NCBI GenBank assembly: GCA_021809365.1
Contig: JAKBAC010000018.1
Span: forward strand, 1-33,907
Reading direction: 5' to 3'
Source: Planctomycetota bacterium
GTDB taxonomy: Bacteria; Planctomycetota; Phycisphaerae; WQYP01
Length of the DNA: 33,907 nucleotides
Position 1 is the stretch's first letter; every line of letters begins with the position of its first letter. The notes under the pieces were generated by a model. The model saw only the letters and a program-made list of their open reading frames with translations. It had not been told where the DNA came from and did not search any database. Both the position numbers and the translations under genes were made by a program. Positions 8,066 through 17,575 of the stretch are shown piece by piece.

Positions 8066-9367
8066 TCAAAAGTTTTCCAAGGCCAAACCTTCGGCCAGTT
8101 TCGGATCACGAATGGGCATCAGGGCGCTGCGACGCAACAGGTAAAACGTGTGCGCTACCCATAGGCCGCCTATCCCCACAAGACACAGTATATCCATCGC
8201 CAATGCCATGGGTTGCAGCGGCTGCCAAACAAGTTTCTCCGCAGCGCCAAGCAGGCGGTACGGATCATGATGCCCAGCGACCGCGGCAAGGCCGGCGTGG
8301 GTATTCACCCAGACCAGTGGCTGCACCTGCCAGAATAGATCGACATATCCAAAAAACAGCAGCCACACACACCAAAATGCCAGCAAGGCTTTATTGCGTT
8401 TAACATGGCGCGACATCAATCCGAAGAACGGAATAATAAAATGTCCGAACAACAGGGCGATGGTGATGAAAAGCCACGGCCCAACGCAGCGGACGATGAA
8501 GAAAGTGGTCTCCTTTGGTACATTGCCGTACCAGATCAACATATACTGGGCAAAACCAAGATACGCCCAGAACATGGCCCAGCCGTAAAGCCATTTGCCC
8601 ATATCATGATAGTGCTCAACCGTAATTGAATTGGTCAGCCGATCTTTGCGTTGCAGCCACATCGCCAGCAAGGGCAGCGTCGCATAAACCGCCATGCCCA
8701 TTCCGGCAAAGAAAAATCCCGGCTCCATGTAACTTAGCCATTTGGGCTGCAGAGACATGACATAATCCGCCCCCGCAAAATTGATAATCCAGAATACCGC
8801 CAGAAAGCCCCAGCCGGCCTGCTTCTGTAATTTCAACATACGCGCGACGCTGCCATCCTGATCTTGCGCAATCGACATGCCACGGAAATAGAGGCTCAAC
8901 CCGATGAGAAACGCAAAATAAATGATGCTGCGAATCATGAAGAATGGCACATTGAGATAGCTGGCCTTATTCACCAGATTCAAATCCGACTGCACATAAT
9001 GGGAATGCGTCCAGATGAATATCTTATGAAATCCCAGCAACAGCGGAATGGTCAACACCAGCAGCGGTACAAAATTGCAGCTCATCGCCTCCGCCAGACG
9101 CCGCACCACGACGCTCCAAGAAGCCCGAAACAGATGATGGCCAAGAACAAAAAACAGGGCACTGGCCGAGATCACAAAAAACAACAACCATGCCGTCAAA
9201 TAGCTGAACAGAAATTGCCGCCAGCCGTCGTTCATGGCGGCACCCAGCGCCGCCGCGATCACCAGTGACACGATTCCCGCGATCAGCCCGCCGCTGATGA
9301 TTCGACCGCCAAGCTCATCGAGATAGAACTGATCCTTAGGCCCGAGTTGTATGATTTTATTTGACAC
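8066..9367 (-). CDS. actF: Alternative complex III membrane subunit ActF (NrfD-like)
   Basis: A polytopic membrane protein of 433 residues with about ten helices, the second quinol-interacting NrfD-type subunit of alternative complex III. The frame stays open upstream inside actE, but that part reads as antisense-like Arg/Cys-rich sequence. The likely start is GTG at 9367 (VSNKIIQLGPKDQFYL), with GGAG ten nt upstream and 17 nt after the actE stop. Another GTG at 9376 lies too close to the SD. Recognisable segments are HYVQSDLNLVNKASYLNVPF, AGADYVMSLQPKWLSYM and MGKWLYGWAMFWAYLGFAQY, all typical of ActF. It ends 8 nt before the cytochrome gene. Confidence 0.9.
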   Translation of the reverse strand: MSNKIIQLGPKDQFYLDELGGRIISGGLIAGIVSLVIAAALGAAMNDGWRQFLFSYLTAWLLFFVISASALFFVLGHHLFRASWSVVVRRLAEAMSCNFVPLLVLTIPLLLGFHKIFIWTHSHYVQSDLNLVNKASYLNVPFFMIRSIIYFAFLIGLSLYFRGMSIAQDQDGSVARMLKLQKQAGWGFLAVFWIINFAGADYVMSLQPKWLSYMEPGFFFAGMGMAVYATLPLLAMWLQRKDRLTNSITVEHYHDMGKWLYGWAMFWAYLGFAQYMLIWYGNVPKETTFFIVRCVGPWLFITIALLFGHFIIPFFGLMSRHVKRNKALLAFWCVWLLFFGYVDLFWQVQPLVWVNTHAGLAAVAGHHDPYRLLGAAEKLVWQPLQPMALAMDILCLVGIGGLWVAHTFYLLRRSALMPIRDPKLAEGLALENF

Positions 9368-9384
9368 GCTTATCACGCTCCAAA

Positions 9385-10140
9385 TTACTTCAGCCGGTCT
9401 CGCACGGACTTGGGCAACCGGTCGGCTGCAACTTTCTTCTGGGAAAGTTGCAGTGCCCGCACATACGACACAATGGCCCAACGATCCACTACGGGTACCT
9501 GATCTTTGTAAGCCGCCATTGCGGCAATGCCATTGGTTATGACATTGAATATTCCGCCGTCCGGCATGAATTGCACGCCAGGCCCCGTGAGGTCGGACGG
9601 CTGCACCCACGCCCCCGCATCCGGTGAACCCGCGGCCCGCAATTTATTGACATACTGGTTTACCGTTCCATTGCCCATGCCGTTGGCACCATGACAGGGC
9701 ATACAGAATATGTCAAATTGCTCCTGACCGCGCAGCACCAGCCGCCGGGTCACAGGGATGGGAATTTTTGTAATAAACTGCCCTTGACCGCCGACCAGCT
9801 TTTGTCCAAGCATGATCCGGTCATATTGCGTTCCAGTGCGGATGGCTATGTGATCCTTCTTCCAGTTGTTGGGATATGCCCGCGCCTCCGCCATATTGAT
9901 GAAGGTGAAATCCTGTTGCGCCATGGTCCCGGGAACCTGCGGACGCATGCCGCGGTCATCGGCAAATACCGGGCTGCGGCGTTGCGGTTTGATGTATGGC
10001 ATGCGATCCATGCCCGGAATAATGGCAAAGCGCGGCGTGGTGGTGTACGAATAGCGCCGCACCGCTATGAATGCAAACGGAATCAGCGCCAGCAGTATCA
10101 GATCGCCAATGATATAAAAATTTCTGGTTTTGGCTTTCAT
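9385..10140 (-). CDS. actE: Alternative complex III monohaem cytochrome c subunit ActE
   Basis: A 251-residue protein with an N-terminal membrane anchor (YIIGDLILLALIPFAFIAV) and a single CXXCH site in FDIFCMPCHGANGMG. The phrase RMPYIKPQRRSP before the haem domain and the YDRIMLG stretch match ActE proteins. The ATG at 10140 is preferred (AGGGA upstream, only 4 nt after the actD stop) over a 12-codon longer reading that would overlap actD. It would pass electrons from the ActA/ActB periplasmic part to the acceptor cytochrome. Confidence 0.9.
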   Translation of the reverse strand: MKAKTRNFYIIGDLILLALIPFAFIAVRRYSYTTTPRFAIIPGMDRMPYIKPQRRSPVFADDRGMRPQVPGTMAQQDFTFINMAEARAYPNNWKKDHIAIRTGTQYDRIMLGQKLVGGQGQFITKIPIPVTRRLVLRGQEQFDIFCMPCHGANGMGNGTVNQYVNKLRAAGSPDAGAWVQPSDLTGPGVQFMPDGGIFNVITNGIAAMAAYKDQVPVVDRWAIVSYVRALQLSQKKVAADRLPKSVRDRLK

Positions 10141-10144
10141 CGCA

Positions 10145-10714
10145 TTAATCCCTGACTTCTTCAACCGCGGCCGCACCGAGTTTCTTCAGTAATTCCGTCG
10201 TGGCCGATGGGCTGTAAGACGGATCGGTCGCCTCCACCGCAATAAACATGCCATCATCGGTGACGTGACGGAATCGTTCCATGGTAAACAACGGATGATA
10301 AAATTGCGGTAATCTGGCCAGCACGAACATTCCATGCACTACAAACAGCGTACCCCCCAAAATGCCCAATGCAAATGCCATCGGAATATGCCCAGGCATA
10401 CCCCAGTAGGGTTTACCGGAGAATATCATCAGATACAAATACGCATTACACAGTGGAGCCAATGCCAATATCGTAAATATCGCTCCCAATGCTCCGGCGA
10501 GGGCGATCCACGGCAAAATGGATGGGCGCAATCCCATGGCCTTGTCCATGCCGTGCACGGGGAATGGTGTATAACATTCCCATTTCTTGTAGCCCGCTTT
10601 TCGCAGCGCCACCGCCGCATCCAGCAGCGTCTGCACATCCTGGAATTCCGCCAGCAGGCCGTAATTCCGCCGTTCCGCCGGTCCATGATGTATGATGTTT
10701 TGTCCTGTACTCAT
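10145..10714 (-). CDS. actD: Alternative complex III subunit ActD (DUF3341)
   Basis: A DUF3341 protein of 189 residues. It has the expected ferredoxin-like N-terminal part (LLAEFQDVQTLLDAAVALRK, GYKKWECYTPFPVHGMDKAM) followed by two transmembrane helices separated by a periplasmic turn containing GKPYWGMPGHIP. It anchors the interface between ActC and ActF in the complex. ATG at 10714 or 10723 are both possible, with a weak SD for either. It lies 38 nt after actC and 4 nt before actE. Confidence 0.88.
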   Translation of the reverse strand: MSTGQNIIHHGPAERRNYGLLAEFQDVQTLLDAAVALRKAGYKKWECYTPFPVHGMDKAMGLRPSILPWIALAGALGAIFTILALAPLCNAYLYLMIFSGKPYWGMPGHIPMAFALGILGGTLFVVHGMFVLARLPQFYHPLFTMERFRHVTDDGMFIAVEATDPSYSPSATTELLKKLGAAAVEEVRD

Positions 10715-10752
10715 AACGACCATCTCATTCGATCAGATACAACCTGATACTC

Positions 10753-12195
10753 TTAATGCCCCGCTTTCATCGCGGAATCCTGATGCACATGTCCTTGAGC
10801 CTGCGGTAAAATCGCTTTCACTTCCGACATCGCAATCATCGGCAAAAAGCGGCAAAACAAAAGGAACAGGGTGAAGAACAGCCCGATGCTGCCGGCGAAT
10901 GTCAACCAGTCCACCCATGTTGGAGAATAATTATGCCACGCACTGGGCAGGAAGTCACGGTTCAGCACCGTCACAATAATGACGAACCGTTCACTCCACA
11001 TGCCCACGAGGCACAGCAATGCCGCCGGGAGCGCCAGCCACCACGTTGTGCGGGCGAATTTAAACCAGAAAATCTGCGGTACCAGGCAGTTGCAGAACAG
11101 AATCAGCCAGCCCATGCGCCAGTAAGGCCCCATGATGCGGGTGAGGTACGCAAACTGCTCCGTGGCATTTCCGCTGTAATAGGCAATGAAAAATTCCATC
11201 AGATAAATGTAGGTGACGATGGATCCCATCACCAGAGTGATCTTCGCCAGGTTATCAAGGTGTCGCTTGGTGATTAAATCCTTGAGGCCGAATAATTCAC
11301 GCGCCGGAATCGCCAGGGCCAATACCAGGGCAAAGCCGCTGAAAATGGCCCCCACCGTAAAGTACGGCGGGAAAATAGTTTCATGCCAGCCGGGAAGCTG
11401 CGATACCGCGAAATCCGTGCTGACCGTGGAACTGACACCCAAAACCAATGCGGTGGCCAATCCCGCCAGAATCAGAATGGTGCGTTCATACAATTGCCAG
11501 TGCCTGGCCGAGCCGCGCCATCCCATGGCCAGAATCCCGTAAACGGTGTGCCGAACCCGCGTGGTGGCACGGTCCCGGAATGTCGCCAGATCCGGGATCA
11601 TTCCTACGTACCAGAACAACAGTGATACGTTGGTGTAGGTAAATACCGCGATGGCATCCCACAGCAACGGGCTGTAAAAGTTCGGCCATGCGCCCATCAC
11701 ATTGGGTACTGGAGCCATCCAGTACGCAAACCAGGGCCGCCCTACGTGTATCCCCGGAAATAATCCAGCGCAAATGACCGCAAATACCGTCGTCGCTTCG
11801 GCAAACCGATTGATACCCGTACGCCACTTCTGCCGGAACAGCAGCAAAATCGCGGAAATAAATGTTCCGGCATGCGCCAAGCCTACCCAGAACACAAAGT
11901 TAATAATTGGAAAACCCCAGAACACCGGAGAATTGTTGCCCCAGACACCCACACCAGTGGAAATGGCATACGCAACCATCACACCGAGCACACCGACCAA
12001 TGCGGTCGAGATGGCGAATGCCACGTACCATGCCATGGGCGCGCGCGGCGCTTCGGCCACGCGGCATATCTTCCGCGTGACTTCATGGTAGGTCGCTTCA
12101 CCAAGCACCAATGGCGCCTGGCTTACGCCATCTTCAACGGTGTTGTCGAAATCACCGCTCATTGATCCTATCTGAGTTGTTGTCACCGATGCCAT
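10753..12195 (-). CDS. actC: Alternative complex III quinol-binding subunit ActC (NrfD/PsrC family)
   Basis: A 480-residue polytopic membrane protein of the NrfD/PsrC family with ten predicted helices. It is the main quinol-oxidising membrane subunit. Motifs seen include GVWGNNSPVFWGFPIINFVFWVG (given here only as a region near residues 83-105), the FPGIHVGRPWFAYW turn, ATFRDRATTRVRHTVYG and the C-terminal SERFVIIV helix with DFLPSAWHNYSPTW. A GGA-containing SD precedes the ATG. It follows actB by 70 nt. Confidence 0.92.
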   Translation of the reverse strand: MASVTTTQIGSMSGDFDNTVEDGVSQAPLVLGEATYHEVTRKICRVAEAPRAPMAWYVAFAISTALVGVLGVMVAYAISTGVGVWGNNSPVFWGFPIINFVFWVGLAHAGTFISAILLLFRQKWRTGINRFAEATTVFAVICAGLFPGIHVGRPWFAYWMAPVPNVMGAWPNFYSPLLWDAIAVFTYTNVSLLFWYVGMIPDLATFRDRATTRVRHTVYGILAMGWRGSARHWQLYERTILILAGLATALVLGVSSTVSTDFAVSQLPGWHETIFPPYFTVGAIFSGFALVLALAIPARELFGLKDLITKRHLDNLAKITLVMGSIVTYIYLMEFFIAYYSGNATEQFAYLTRIMGPYWRMGWLILFCNCLVPQIFWFKFARTTWWLALPAALLCLVGMWSERFVIIVTVLNRDFLPSAWHNYSPTWVDWLTFAGSIGLFFTLFLLFCRFLPMIAMSEVKAILPQAQGHVHQDSAMKAGH

Positions 12196-12265
12196 GAATT
12201 CATTTCCAAATCATCACAAAGCTCGATCCATCTGAACCACCCGGAAACCACTTCCGGCGGCCCGG

Positions 12266-15200
12266 CTACATCAATCCCCTTGGTGAAAGCGCTTCCTCCG
12301 GCAATGCCGGATTGGGGTTCCAAACCTTGGGTAAATAGCGTGTGCGCGGCTTGGTGTACAACTCCTTGTTGAGAATGCCGTACATCCGATCCTGCTTCAT
12401 CAGTTGCGCCACGCGACTTGTTTTATCGCGAATGTCGCCAAACACCAGCGCCTGCGTCGGGCACGCCTGCGCGCAGGCCGGGGTGATTTCCCCGTCCCGA
12501 ATCCGGCGATTCTGCCTTTCCGCCACCACCCGCGCCGTCTCAATACGTTGCACGCAATAGGTGCATTTTTCCATCACGCCCCGCACGCGGATCGAAACCT
12601 GCGGATTTTTCTGCAACGCCAGCAACGGATTCATCCCCTTGCGCAGAATGTTCGGCGTATAAAGATTGTTCAACGTGCCGCTGTTGTAGGAAAAGAAGTT
12701 AAAGCGCCGCACTTTATACGGGCAGTTATTGGCGCAATAGCGTGTTCCAATGCAGCGGTTATACGTCATCATATTCAAGCCATCCGCGCTGTGGCTGGTG
12801 GCCCCCACCGGACAGACCGCTTCGCACGGAGCATTTTCGCACTGCATACATAAAATAGGTTCATGAACAGCCTGCGGATTTTCTGATTCCGGTCCGCGGA
12901 AATAGCGGTCGATACGCATCCATTGCATTTCCCGGCCTTTGAGCACCTGCTCCTTGCCGACAATGGGAATGTTGTTTTCCGCCTGACACGCAATCACGCA
13001 GCTTGAGCATCCCACACATGTCGTCAAGTCCACCGCCATGCCCCATTGGTAGCCGGTGTCATAATGATGTTCGTCCCACAATGACACCGCGGTCGTCCTC
13101 TTATGCCCCATCCCGGGATCTTTTTGAAATTCCGCAAACGTGCCCTGATGAATCAGCTCCGGCACGCGCGCCGCAATCGCCCTTTCACCAATCGTGCTTA
13201 TGACAAAGTGATCCTGTGTCGTCGCCAGCTCATATCGCGTCTGCGTCACTTCCACCGTGACGCCCGACAGCATCGCCATGGCTCCCGTGGTCCGCAACGC
13301 GCCGGCATTAAAGCCCGCGCCGTTGCCGATATTGCCGCTGTGCGTGCGGCCATAACCCAATGCAATGGAAATTGAATTTTCCGGTTGCCCCGGCATCATA
13401 TACGTGGCGATATCCAGTTCCCGTCCGCCGACCTTCAGCCGAATGATCTGGCTTTGGTGCCGATTCAAGCCCATGGCCAAACCAGTTTTCGGATTAATCA
13501 GGGCCGCGTTGTCCCATGTCAGGCGGGTCATCGGGTCCGGCAGTTCCTGCAGCCAGCCATTGTTGGCAAATCGTCCGTCAAACACCTTGGAATCCGTGCG
13601 GAACACCACTTCCAAATTGTGCTGATCCAGCTTCACTTTGGCATTGGTCTCAATGAGTTCCGGCAACGCGCCGTTAAGATGCCCGGTGGTGATCGCCGCA
13701 TGCAGCGGCCGCCAGGCTGTTTTTTCCACGTAACCGTCAAACAGCGCTTTCTTCCATTTCCAATCCGAAGCTTTTATCCCCAGCGTTCGCTGCACAATAT
13801 CATAAGCCTTCCGCAGTGGATCTTGAATCACAATCGCCATGACTTCCACCGCGCTGCGCCCGCCGAAAATCGGCTGAATCAGCGGCTGAACAATGCTGAC
13901 GGACATATCAAACGTCCGCGCATCGCCCCAGTTTTCAAGGTAATGACTCTCCGGCAAATGCCAGGCGCAAAGCTCCGAGGTTTCATCCACATAATCCGCC
14001 AGATGTACGGTTAAGGGGACACCCTTGAGAAGCGCCGCAAAATCAATATCCGCCGGGGCGGTGTACACCGGATTGCCACCGAGAATGACCAACGCGGTAA
14101 TTTCCCTCTTTTGTATCGCCCCCGCCAGCGCCTGCATCGACGCCAGATGCGTGGGCCGATCCGGATTCATCACCGGATAATAAGTGACCGTCCGGCCCGG
14201 ATTGCCCAGGGCGTCATTGATCGCCGCAATCAAGCCATGCAATTCAGGTGGTTGATTGGCACCGGCTACCAGTACCGACCGTCCCTTGTTGGCCAGCAGA
14301 TCAGCGGCCATGGCTTCCAGGGTTTCGGTTCCTGCGCCAATATCCAAATCCCCCGCTGTCGGAATCTCCACCTCCAGGGCTAATCCCCGCTTTTTGAGTT
14401 CCGCCGCCAGCAAACACGCCACCGCCGGAACATCCTTGGCCGCCACCGCAATGCGATGCCGGGCATTTTCCGCCATGGAACCCGTCATGGTGAACGTCGA
14501 TTCCACCACATACAGCCGATTCATGGATGTCGCATTCCGGCCATTTTCCGGATTGGTTAACCGCCGCCCTGCCGCAAAATCCCGTCCCAGTTTGACCGCC
14601 AGCGGATCGCCGACAAAAAAATCCTGATCAAATGACACAATCACCTGCGCCGCGGACAAATCCGGCACTGCCCGTCCGGGATGCCCGAATACCATCCGCA
14701 AACCTTCACGACCCGCATCATCGGAAATCGGCTCATACTCAAACCATTGCGATGCCGGCAGCATCTTAGCCAAGCGCGTGTGCATATCCGCCAGGCTCGG
14801 CGAGGAAGAATTTCCCGCCAAAACCGCCAGGCCTCTGCCGCCGGTCTTTTTGAATTCCGCCAGCCGCTCCTGCCAGAAGGCTTCAAACGTCGCCCAGTTG
14901 GAATCCACCGCCTGCCCCTGGGCATTGCGTTGCAATACCGCCCGACTCCGATCCGGATCATAAACGTTCAGCACACTGGCCTGGCCATAAGCATCGCTGC
15001 CGCCGCGATTTAAAATATGTTTTGGATTGCCATCAACCTTAATGGGCCGCCCATCGACGCTCGTGACCAGCATTCCCTGCGCGACGCCGCCAAGTTCCAT
15101 GGCGGTGGCGTATTGCACCGGTGTGCCCGGATCGCGATTGGCCGGGCGATGGGCATACGGAGCCAATGTTTCCATGGGCCAGCGGCACCCCGCCAGGCCC

Positions 15201-15382
15201 GCCAGGGCAAAGGACGCCCCCATAATTTTCAGAAATCGCCGCCGATTGGAATCCAGCCATTCCGACGCATGTGATGTGAATTCACGATCCACAAATTCGC
15301 GGAACTCAGGCGTATCCGCCAGCTCATCCAGGCTGCGCCAGTATTCTTTACCGCTCAAATTGTCCGTTTTCAGTGGTGGCAT
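12266..15382 (-). CDS. actB: Alternative complex III iron-sulfur subunit ActB (molybdopterin-oxidoreductase-like fused to ferredoxin domain)
   Basis: A 1038-residue fusion typical of ActB. It starts with SLDELADTPEFREFVDREF and a Tat-type RRRFLKIMGASFALAGLAGC at 47-66, whose LAGC could be a lipobox. A long molybdopterin-oxidoreductase-like region (about 70-750) follows; in this family it carries no molybdenum cofactor. The C-terminal part (about 770-1000) holds four cysteine clusters: CVGCSSCVIAC, CMQCENAPCEAVCP, CIGTRYCANNCP and CTYC..CAQACP, which in ActB bind three 4Fe-4S and one 3Fe-4S cluster. It overlaps the actA stop by 13 nt, so the two are probably translationally coupled. Confidence 0.95.
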   Translation of the reverse strand: MPPLKTDNLSGKEYWRSLDELADTPEFREFVDREFTSHASEWLDSNRRRFLKIMGASFALAGLAGCRWPMETLAPYAHRPANRDPGTPVQYATAMELGGVAQGMLVTSVDGRPIKVDGNPKHILNRGGSDAYGQASVLNVYDPDRSRAVLQRNAQGQAVDSNWATFEAFWQERLAEFKKTGGRGLAVLAGNSSSPSLADMHTRLAKMLPASQWFEYEPISDDAGREGLRMVFGHPGRAVPDLSAAQVIVSFDQDFFVGDPLAVKLGRDFAAGRRLTNPENGRNATSMNRLYVVESTFTMTGSMAENARHRIAVAAKDVPAVACLLAAELKKRGLALEVEIPTAGDLDIGAGTETLEAMAADLLANKGRSVLVAGANQPPELHGLIAAINDALGNPGRTVTYYPVMNPDRPTHLASMQALAGAIQKREITALVILGGNPVYTAPADIDFAALLKGVPLTVHLADYVDETSELCAWHLPESHYLENWGDARTFDMSVSIVQPLIQPIFGGRSAVEVMAIVIQDPLRKAYDIVQRTLGIKASDWKWKKALFDGYVEKTAWRPLHAAITTGHLNGALPELIETNAKVKLDQHNLEVVFRTDSKVFDGRFANNGWLQELPDPMTRLTWDNAALINPKTGLAMGLNRHQSQIIRLKVGGRELDIATYMMPGQPENSISIALGYGRTHSGNIGNGAGFNAGALRTTGAMAMLSGVTVEVTQTRYELATTQDHFVISTIGERAIAARVPELIHQGTFAEFQKDPGMGHKRTTAVSLWDEHHYDTGYQWGMAVDLTTCVGCSSCVIACQAENNIPIVGKEQVLKGREMQWMRIDRYFRGPESENPQAVHEPILCMQCENAPCEAVCPVGATSHSADGLNMMTYNRCIGTRYCANNCPYKVRRFNFFSYNSGTLNNLYTPNILRKGMNPLLALQKNPQVSIRVRGVMEKCTYCVQRIETARVVAERQNRRIRDGEITPACAQACPTQALVFGDIRDKTSRVAQLMKQDRMYGILNKELYTKPRTRYLPKVWNPNPALPEEALSPRGLM

Positions 15383-16098
15383 GTCTCACAATCCGTCAAA
15401 AGCTTCGTACTGGGTATGTGGTAACGCTTCATGAGGTACTGGCCGAGATTTTTTGGAAGCGTTGCCACCGTCAGGCCCAGATCGCCGGCCAATTTCACCT
15501 TATTTTTTCCAGTCCAGTTCAAATTTGTCACTTCATCACGCGGGCGCAGCTTCGGACCGGGGTTCTCATGGCAGGAAAGACACCAGTCCATGCTCAACGG
15601 CTTGGCCTGATACACACGCTCCATGTGATTGACCTGTCCGTGGCATACCAGGCAACTGATGCCCGCATTGACGTGGGCCGCATGATTGAAGTAAACGTAG
15701 TCCGGCAATTCATTGACCTGCTTCCACGGAATCGGCATGCCCGCCATTTTGGGGTTGCCGGTGCCGTAACTGTTTCTCAACCATTGAAGCTTGGCACTGT
15801 TCGCCGCAATTTGCGTATGGCAATTCATGCACGTTTGCGTGGGTGGAATGGCCGCGAACGCCGCCCGTTTGACATCCGTATGGCAGTATTCGCAGTTGAT
15901 GCCCAGCTTGCCGGCGTGCAGGGCGTGGCTGAAGGGAATAGGTTGAATCGGACGGTAGCCCACATTAAGCGTCCGCGCGCTCCAGCCGTACCACACCAGC
16001 GCCACAATATATACCGGGATGATCGCGCCGACCGCCAAAGTCACCAGGACCGCGGTGTTCGACCACTTTGGGAAAACGAAGAACGGCTTTTCACTCAT
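15370..16098 (-). CDS. actA: Alternative complex III pentahaem cytochrome c subunit ActA
   Basis: A 242-residue protein with one N-terminal anchor (about 14-37) and five CXXCH haem sites at residues 69-73, 90-94, 149-153, 173-177 and 237-241, plus scattered distal histidines (FSHALHAGKLGINCEYCH). Five haems and the FPKWSN start are the usual ActA pattern. The ATG at 16098 with AAGGA upstream is preferred to a 31-codon longer reading. It is the first gene of the act unit, with a promoter about 150 bp upstream, and overlaps actB. Confidence 0.93.
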   Translation of the reverse strand: MSEKPFFVFPKWSNTAVLVTLAVGAIIPVYIVALVWYGWSARTLNVGYRPIQPIPFSHALHAGKLGINCEYCHTDVKRAAFAAIPPTQTCMNCHTQIAANSAKLQWLRNSYGTGNPKMAGMPIPWKQVNELPDYVYFNHAAHVNAGISCLVCHGQVNHMERVYQAKPLSMDWCLSCHENPGPKLRPRDEVTNLNWTGKNKVKLAGDLGLTVATLPKNLGQYLMKRYHIPSTKLLTDCETCHH

Positions 16099-16246
16099 GG
16101 TTCGTGTCGCATTCCTTTTTGGCAGCAACCTCAGAACAGCCCTTATTCCAGGGTTCATGTGGCGCTGCAATTTATGGCCTTGTCCATCCAACCCCCATCA
16201 GCCTTTTGGGAAAAGACTGTGAAAGATTGCACAAAGTCCAGTGCGA

Positions 16247-16275
16247 ATAATAATCCTGCGGTTTTCTTCCGTCAA
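16247..16275 (-). promoter_or_regulatory. Sigma70-like promoter of the act operon
   Basis: On the minus strand TTGACG (16275-16270), a 17-nt spacer and TATTAT (16252-16247) make a near-consensus promoter. The transcript would start near 16240, about 140 nt before the actA ATG. The rest of the gap up to the divergent gene at 16548 holds the repeat at 16303-16420 and no further gene. Confidence 0.65.
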
Positions 16276-16302
16276 CACACCACCAAAATTATAAAAAAAC
16301 CA

Positions 16303-16420
16303 GGGCGTGGCAATAAATCCGAACCAGGTGGCCGGGGTGCGAGTTTTCAGGACGAACCCTTCCCTAAGCGCCGGCATATATGCCGTCGATTTCGCCGCTC
16401 GCCCGGAAAAATTGCAACGC
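16303..16420 (-). repeat. Upstream repeat element, copy A (before actA)
   Basis: About 115 bp similar to 7014-7130 in the same orientation relative to the downstream unit. The central dyad CGGCATATATGCCG spans 16372-16385; flanking blocks CCGGGCGAG and CTCG..CCCCGG can pair around it. The dyad edge lies 120 bp from the act -10 box, compared with 119 bp for copy B. One minus-strand frame reads AKSTAYMPALREGF here and AKSTA-stop-MPSLRKGF in copy B, so a decayed short coding origin is also conceivable. Confidence 0.7.
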
Positions 16421-16547
16421 CCGCGACACTTGGGCCTGTGGGAGTTTCCGTCCAAAGGTACGGGCGGTGAACAACGGGCAACGAAAACATGGCTGTTAAG
16501 AGCCTCATTCCTTATGCCGTGGTCTGGCCTCGGTTACTATAGGCAGC

Positions 16548-17300
16548 ATGGAAATCAATGTTCACACACTTGCTTCCGGGCCTTTTTCAGCCGGCGGGAT
16601 TAAATTGACATTCAGCACCCACGCATCCCCTCCGCCATCCGTTGCAGCACAGTTGGACATGCGGTGGACGGACTATCTGCATGAAGCCCAGCGTGATGGA
16701 CGGATGCTTTTTAACAGCCCGGTGGCATTTCTTAAATCCTGCGCCGTCGCCGGTGGAATGTTGCATTTGGAACTGGCACCGACGGATTATAAAACATTTC
16801 TGGTAACCACGTTACGCGATCGGGCCTGGTTTGAAACGCACTGCCCCGCCGCGATCACGCCCGCGCTGGGCAACAGTATTGTGCTGACGCATCAAGGTGT
16901 GGCGTATCTGGGCATGCGGGCCGCCGCGGTGGCGGCGTATCCGCGCCGGGCGCACCTTTTCGGAGGAGTTCTGGATTGGCCGGTGAACAGGGTGGACGAT
17001 TCTTCCGTTCTGCTGGATCACCTTGATCGTGAAATGACCGAAGAACTGGGATTGACGGAGCATGATCTTGCCGCCCCGCCGCGGGCACTGGCCGTTCTGC
17101 GCGATCCGGTATTGGCGCAGCCGGAACTGGTGTGGCATGGCGAATTGCTCAAGCCCCTGACGGTCAATTGTCACGCCCTTGATGCGCGCGAGCACGATCA
17201 TATTCTTGCACTGCCGCTTGAGGATCGTGAAATGTTCACCAACCGTGCCACGCCGGTGGCCGGCGCAGTATTGCGGATGCTGCGCCAACAACGGATATAA
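16548..17300 (+). CDS. NUDIX hydrolase-like protein
   Basis: A 250-residue protein whose middle shows a partial NUDIX box: HLFGGVLDWPVN (137-147) then LLDHLDREMTEELGL (155-169), matching the REXXEEXG core with the metal-binding glutamates. The glutamate expected five residues after the first Gly is not in the standard place, so the box is slightly degenerate. The N-terminal 110 residues form a separate domain (LTFSTHASPPPSVAAQLDMRWTDYL) often seen in eukaryote-like NUDT-type proteins. Substrate unknown. No strong SD is seen before the ATG. It is transcribed divergently from actA. Confidence 0.7.
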   Translation: MEINVHTLASGPFSAGGIKLTFSTHASPPPSVAAQLDMRWTDYLHEAQRDGRMLFNSPVAFLKSCAVAGGMLHLELAPTDYKTFLVTTLRDRAWFETHCPAAITPALGNSIVLTHQGVAYLGMRAAAVAAYPRRAHLFGGVLDWPVNRVDDSSVLLDHLDREMTEELGLTEHDLAAPPRALAVLRDPVLAQPELVWHGELLKPLTVNCHALDAREHDHILALPLEDREMFTNRATPVAGAVLRMLRQQRI

Positions 17301-17440
17301 ACGCATGACAACGAAGCCGCGGGTGATCTCCCGATCCCCTGCTCAAAACTCACCTGCTCCGCGGCAGCCGCCGGTGTTGAGAAAGTAGAAAGTAGACCGC
17401 AGGGAGCGGCATTCTTGGCGACAGCCTATCCTCTTGCTTT

Positions 17441-17575
17441 AGCCGAATTTGCTCTACTGTTCACCTGTTCTACTCACACCTGCTCTAATCGGGCCGCGGC
17501 CCGATTCGCTCTACTGTTCAACTCTCTGCTGGTCTCCGCTCTGCGGCCGCCGCCGCCGCAGGCGCAAAAGCGCTT
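17441..17575 (+). repeat. Mosaic intergenic repeat, copy 1
   Basis: The 430-bp gap between the NUDIX and GNAT genes has no gene. It contains GCTCTACTGTTC phrases (from 17450 and again near 17508), an 18-bp perfect palindrome at 17489-17506 (ATCGGGCCGCGGCCCGAT), and a run of GCC/CCG repeats near 17545-17565. The phrase CTCTACTGTTCAACTCTCT followed by a GCTCTGCGGC block recurs at about 25659-25705. Confidence 0.6.

Noticed and set aside
9368..9610. N-terminal extension of the actF frame into actE
   Set aside because: It overlaps actE coding sequence and translates to Arg/Cys/His-rich sequence unlike any ActF N-terminus.
12266..15382. ActB considered as an active molybdenum enzyme (formate dehydrogenase or polysulfide reductase-like)
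   Set aside because: Gene order with actA and actCDEF and the fused ferredoxin domain identify alternative complex III, in which this domain holds no molybdenum cofactor.
16198..16455. 85-codon minus-strand frame across repeat copy A
   Set aside because: The frame spans the promoter and the repeat; the equivalent frame in copy B is broken by stops, so it is unlikely to be a current gene.
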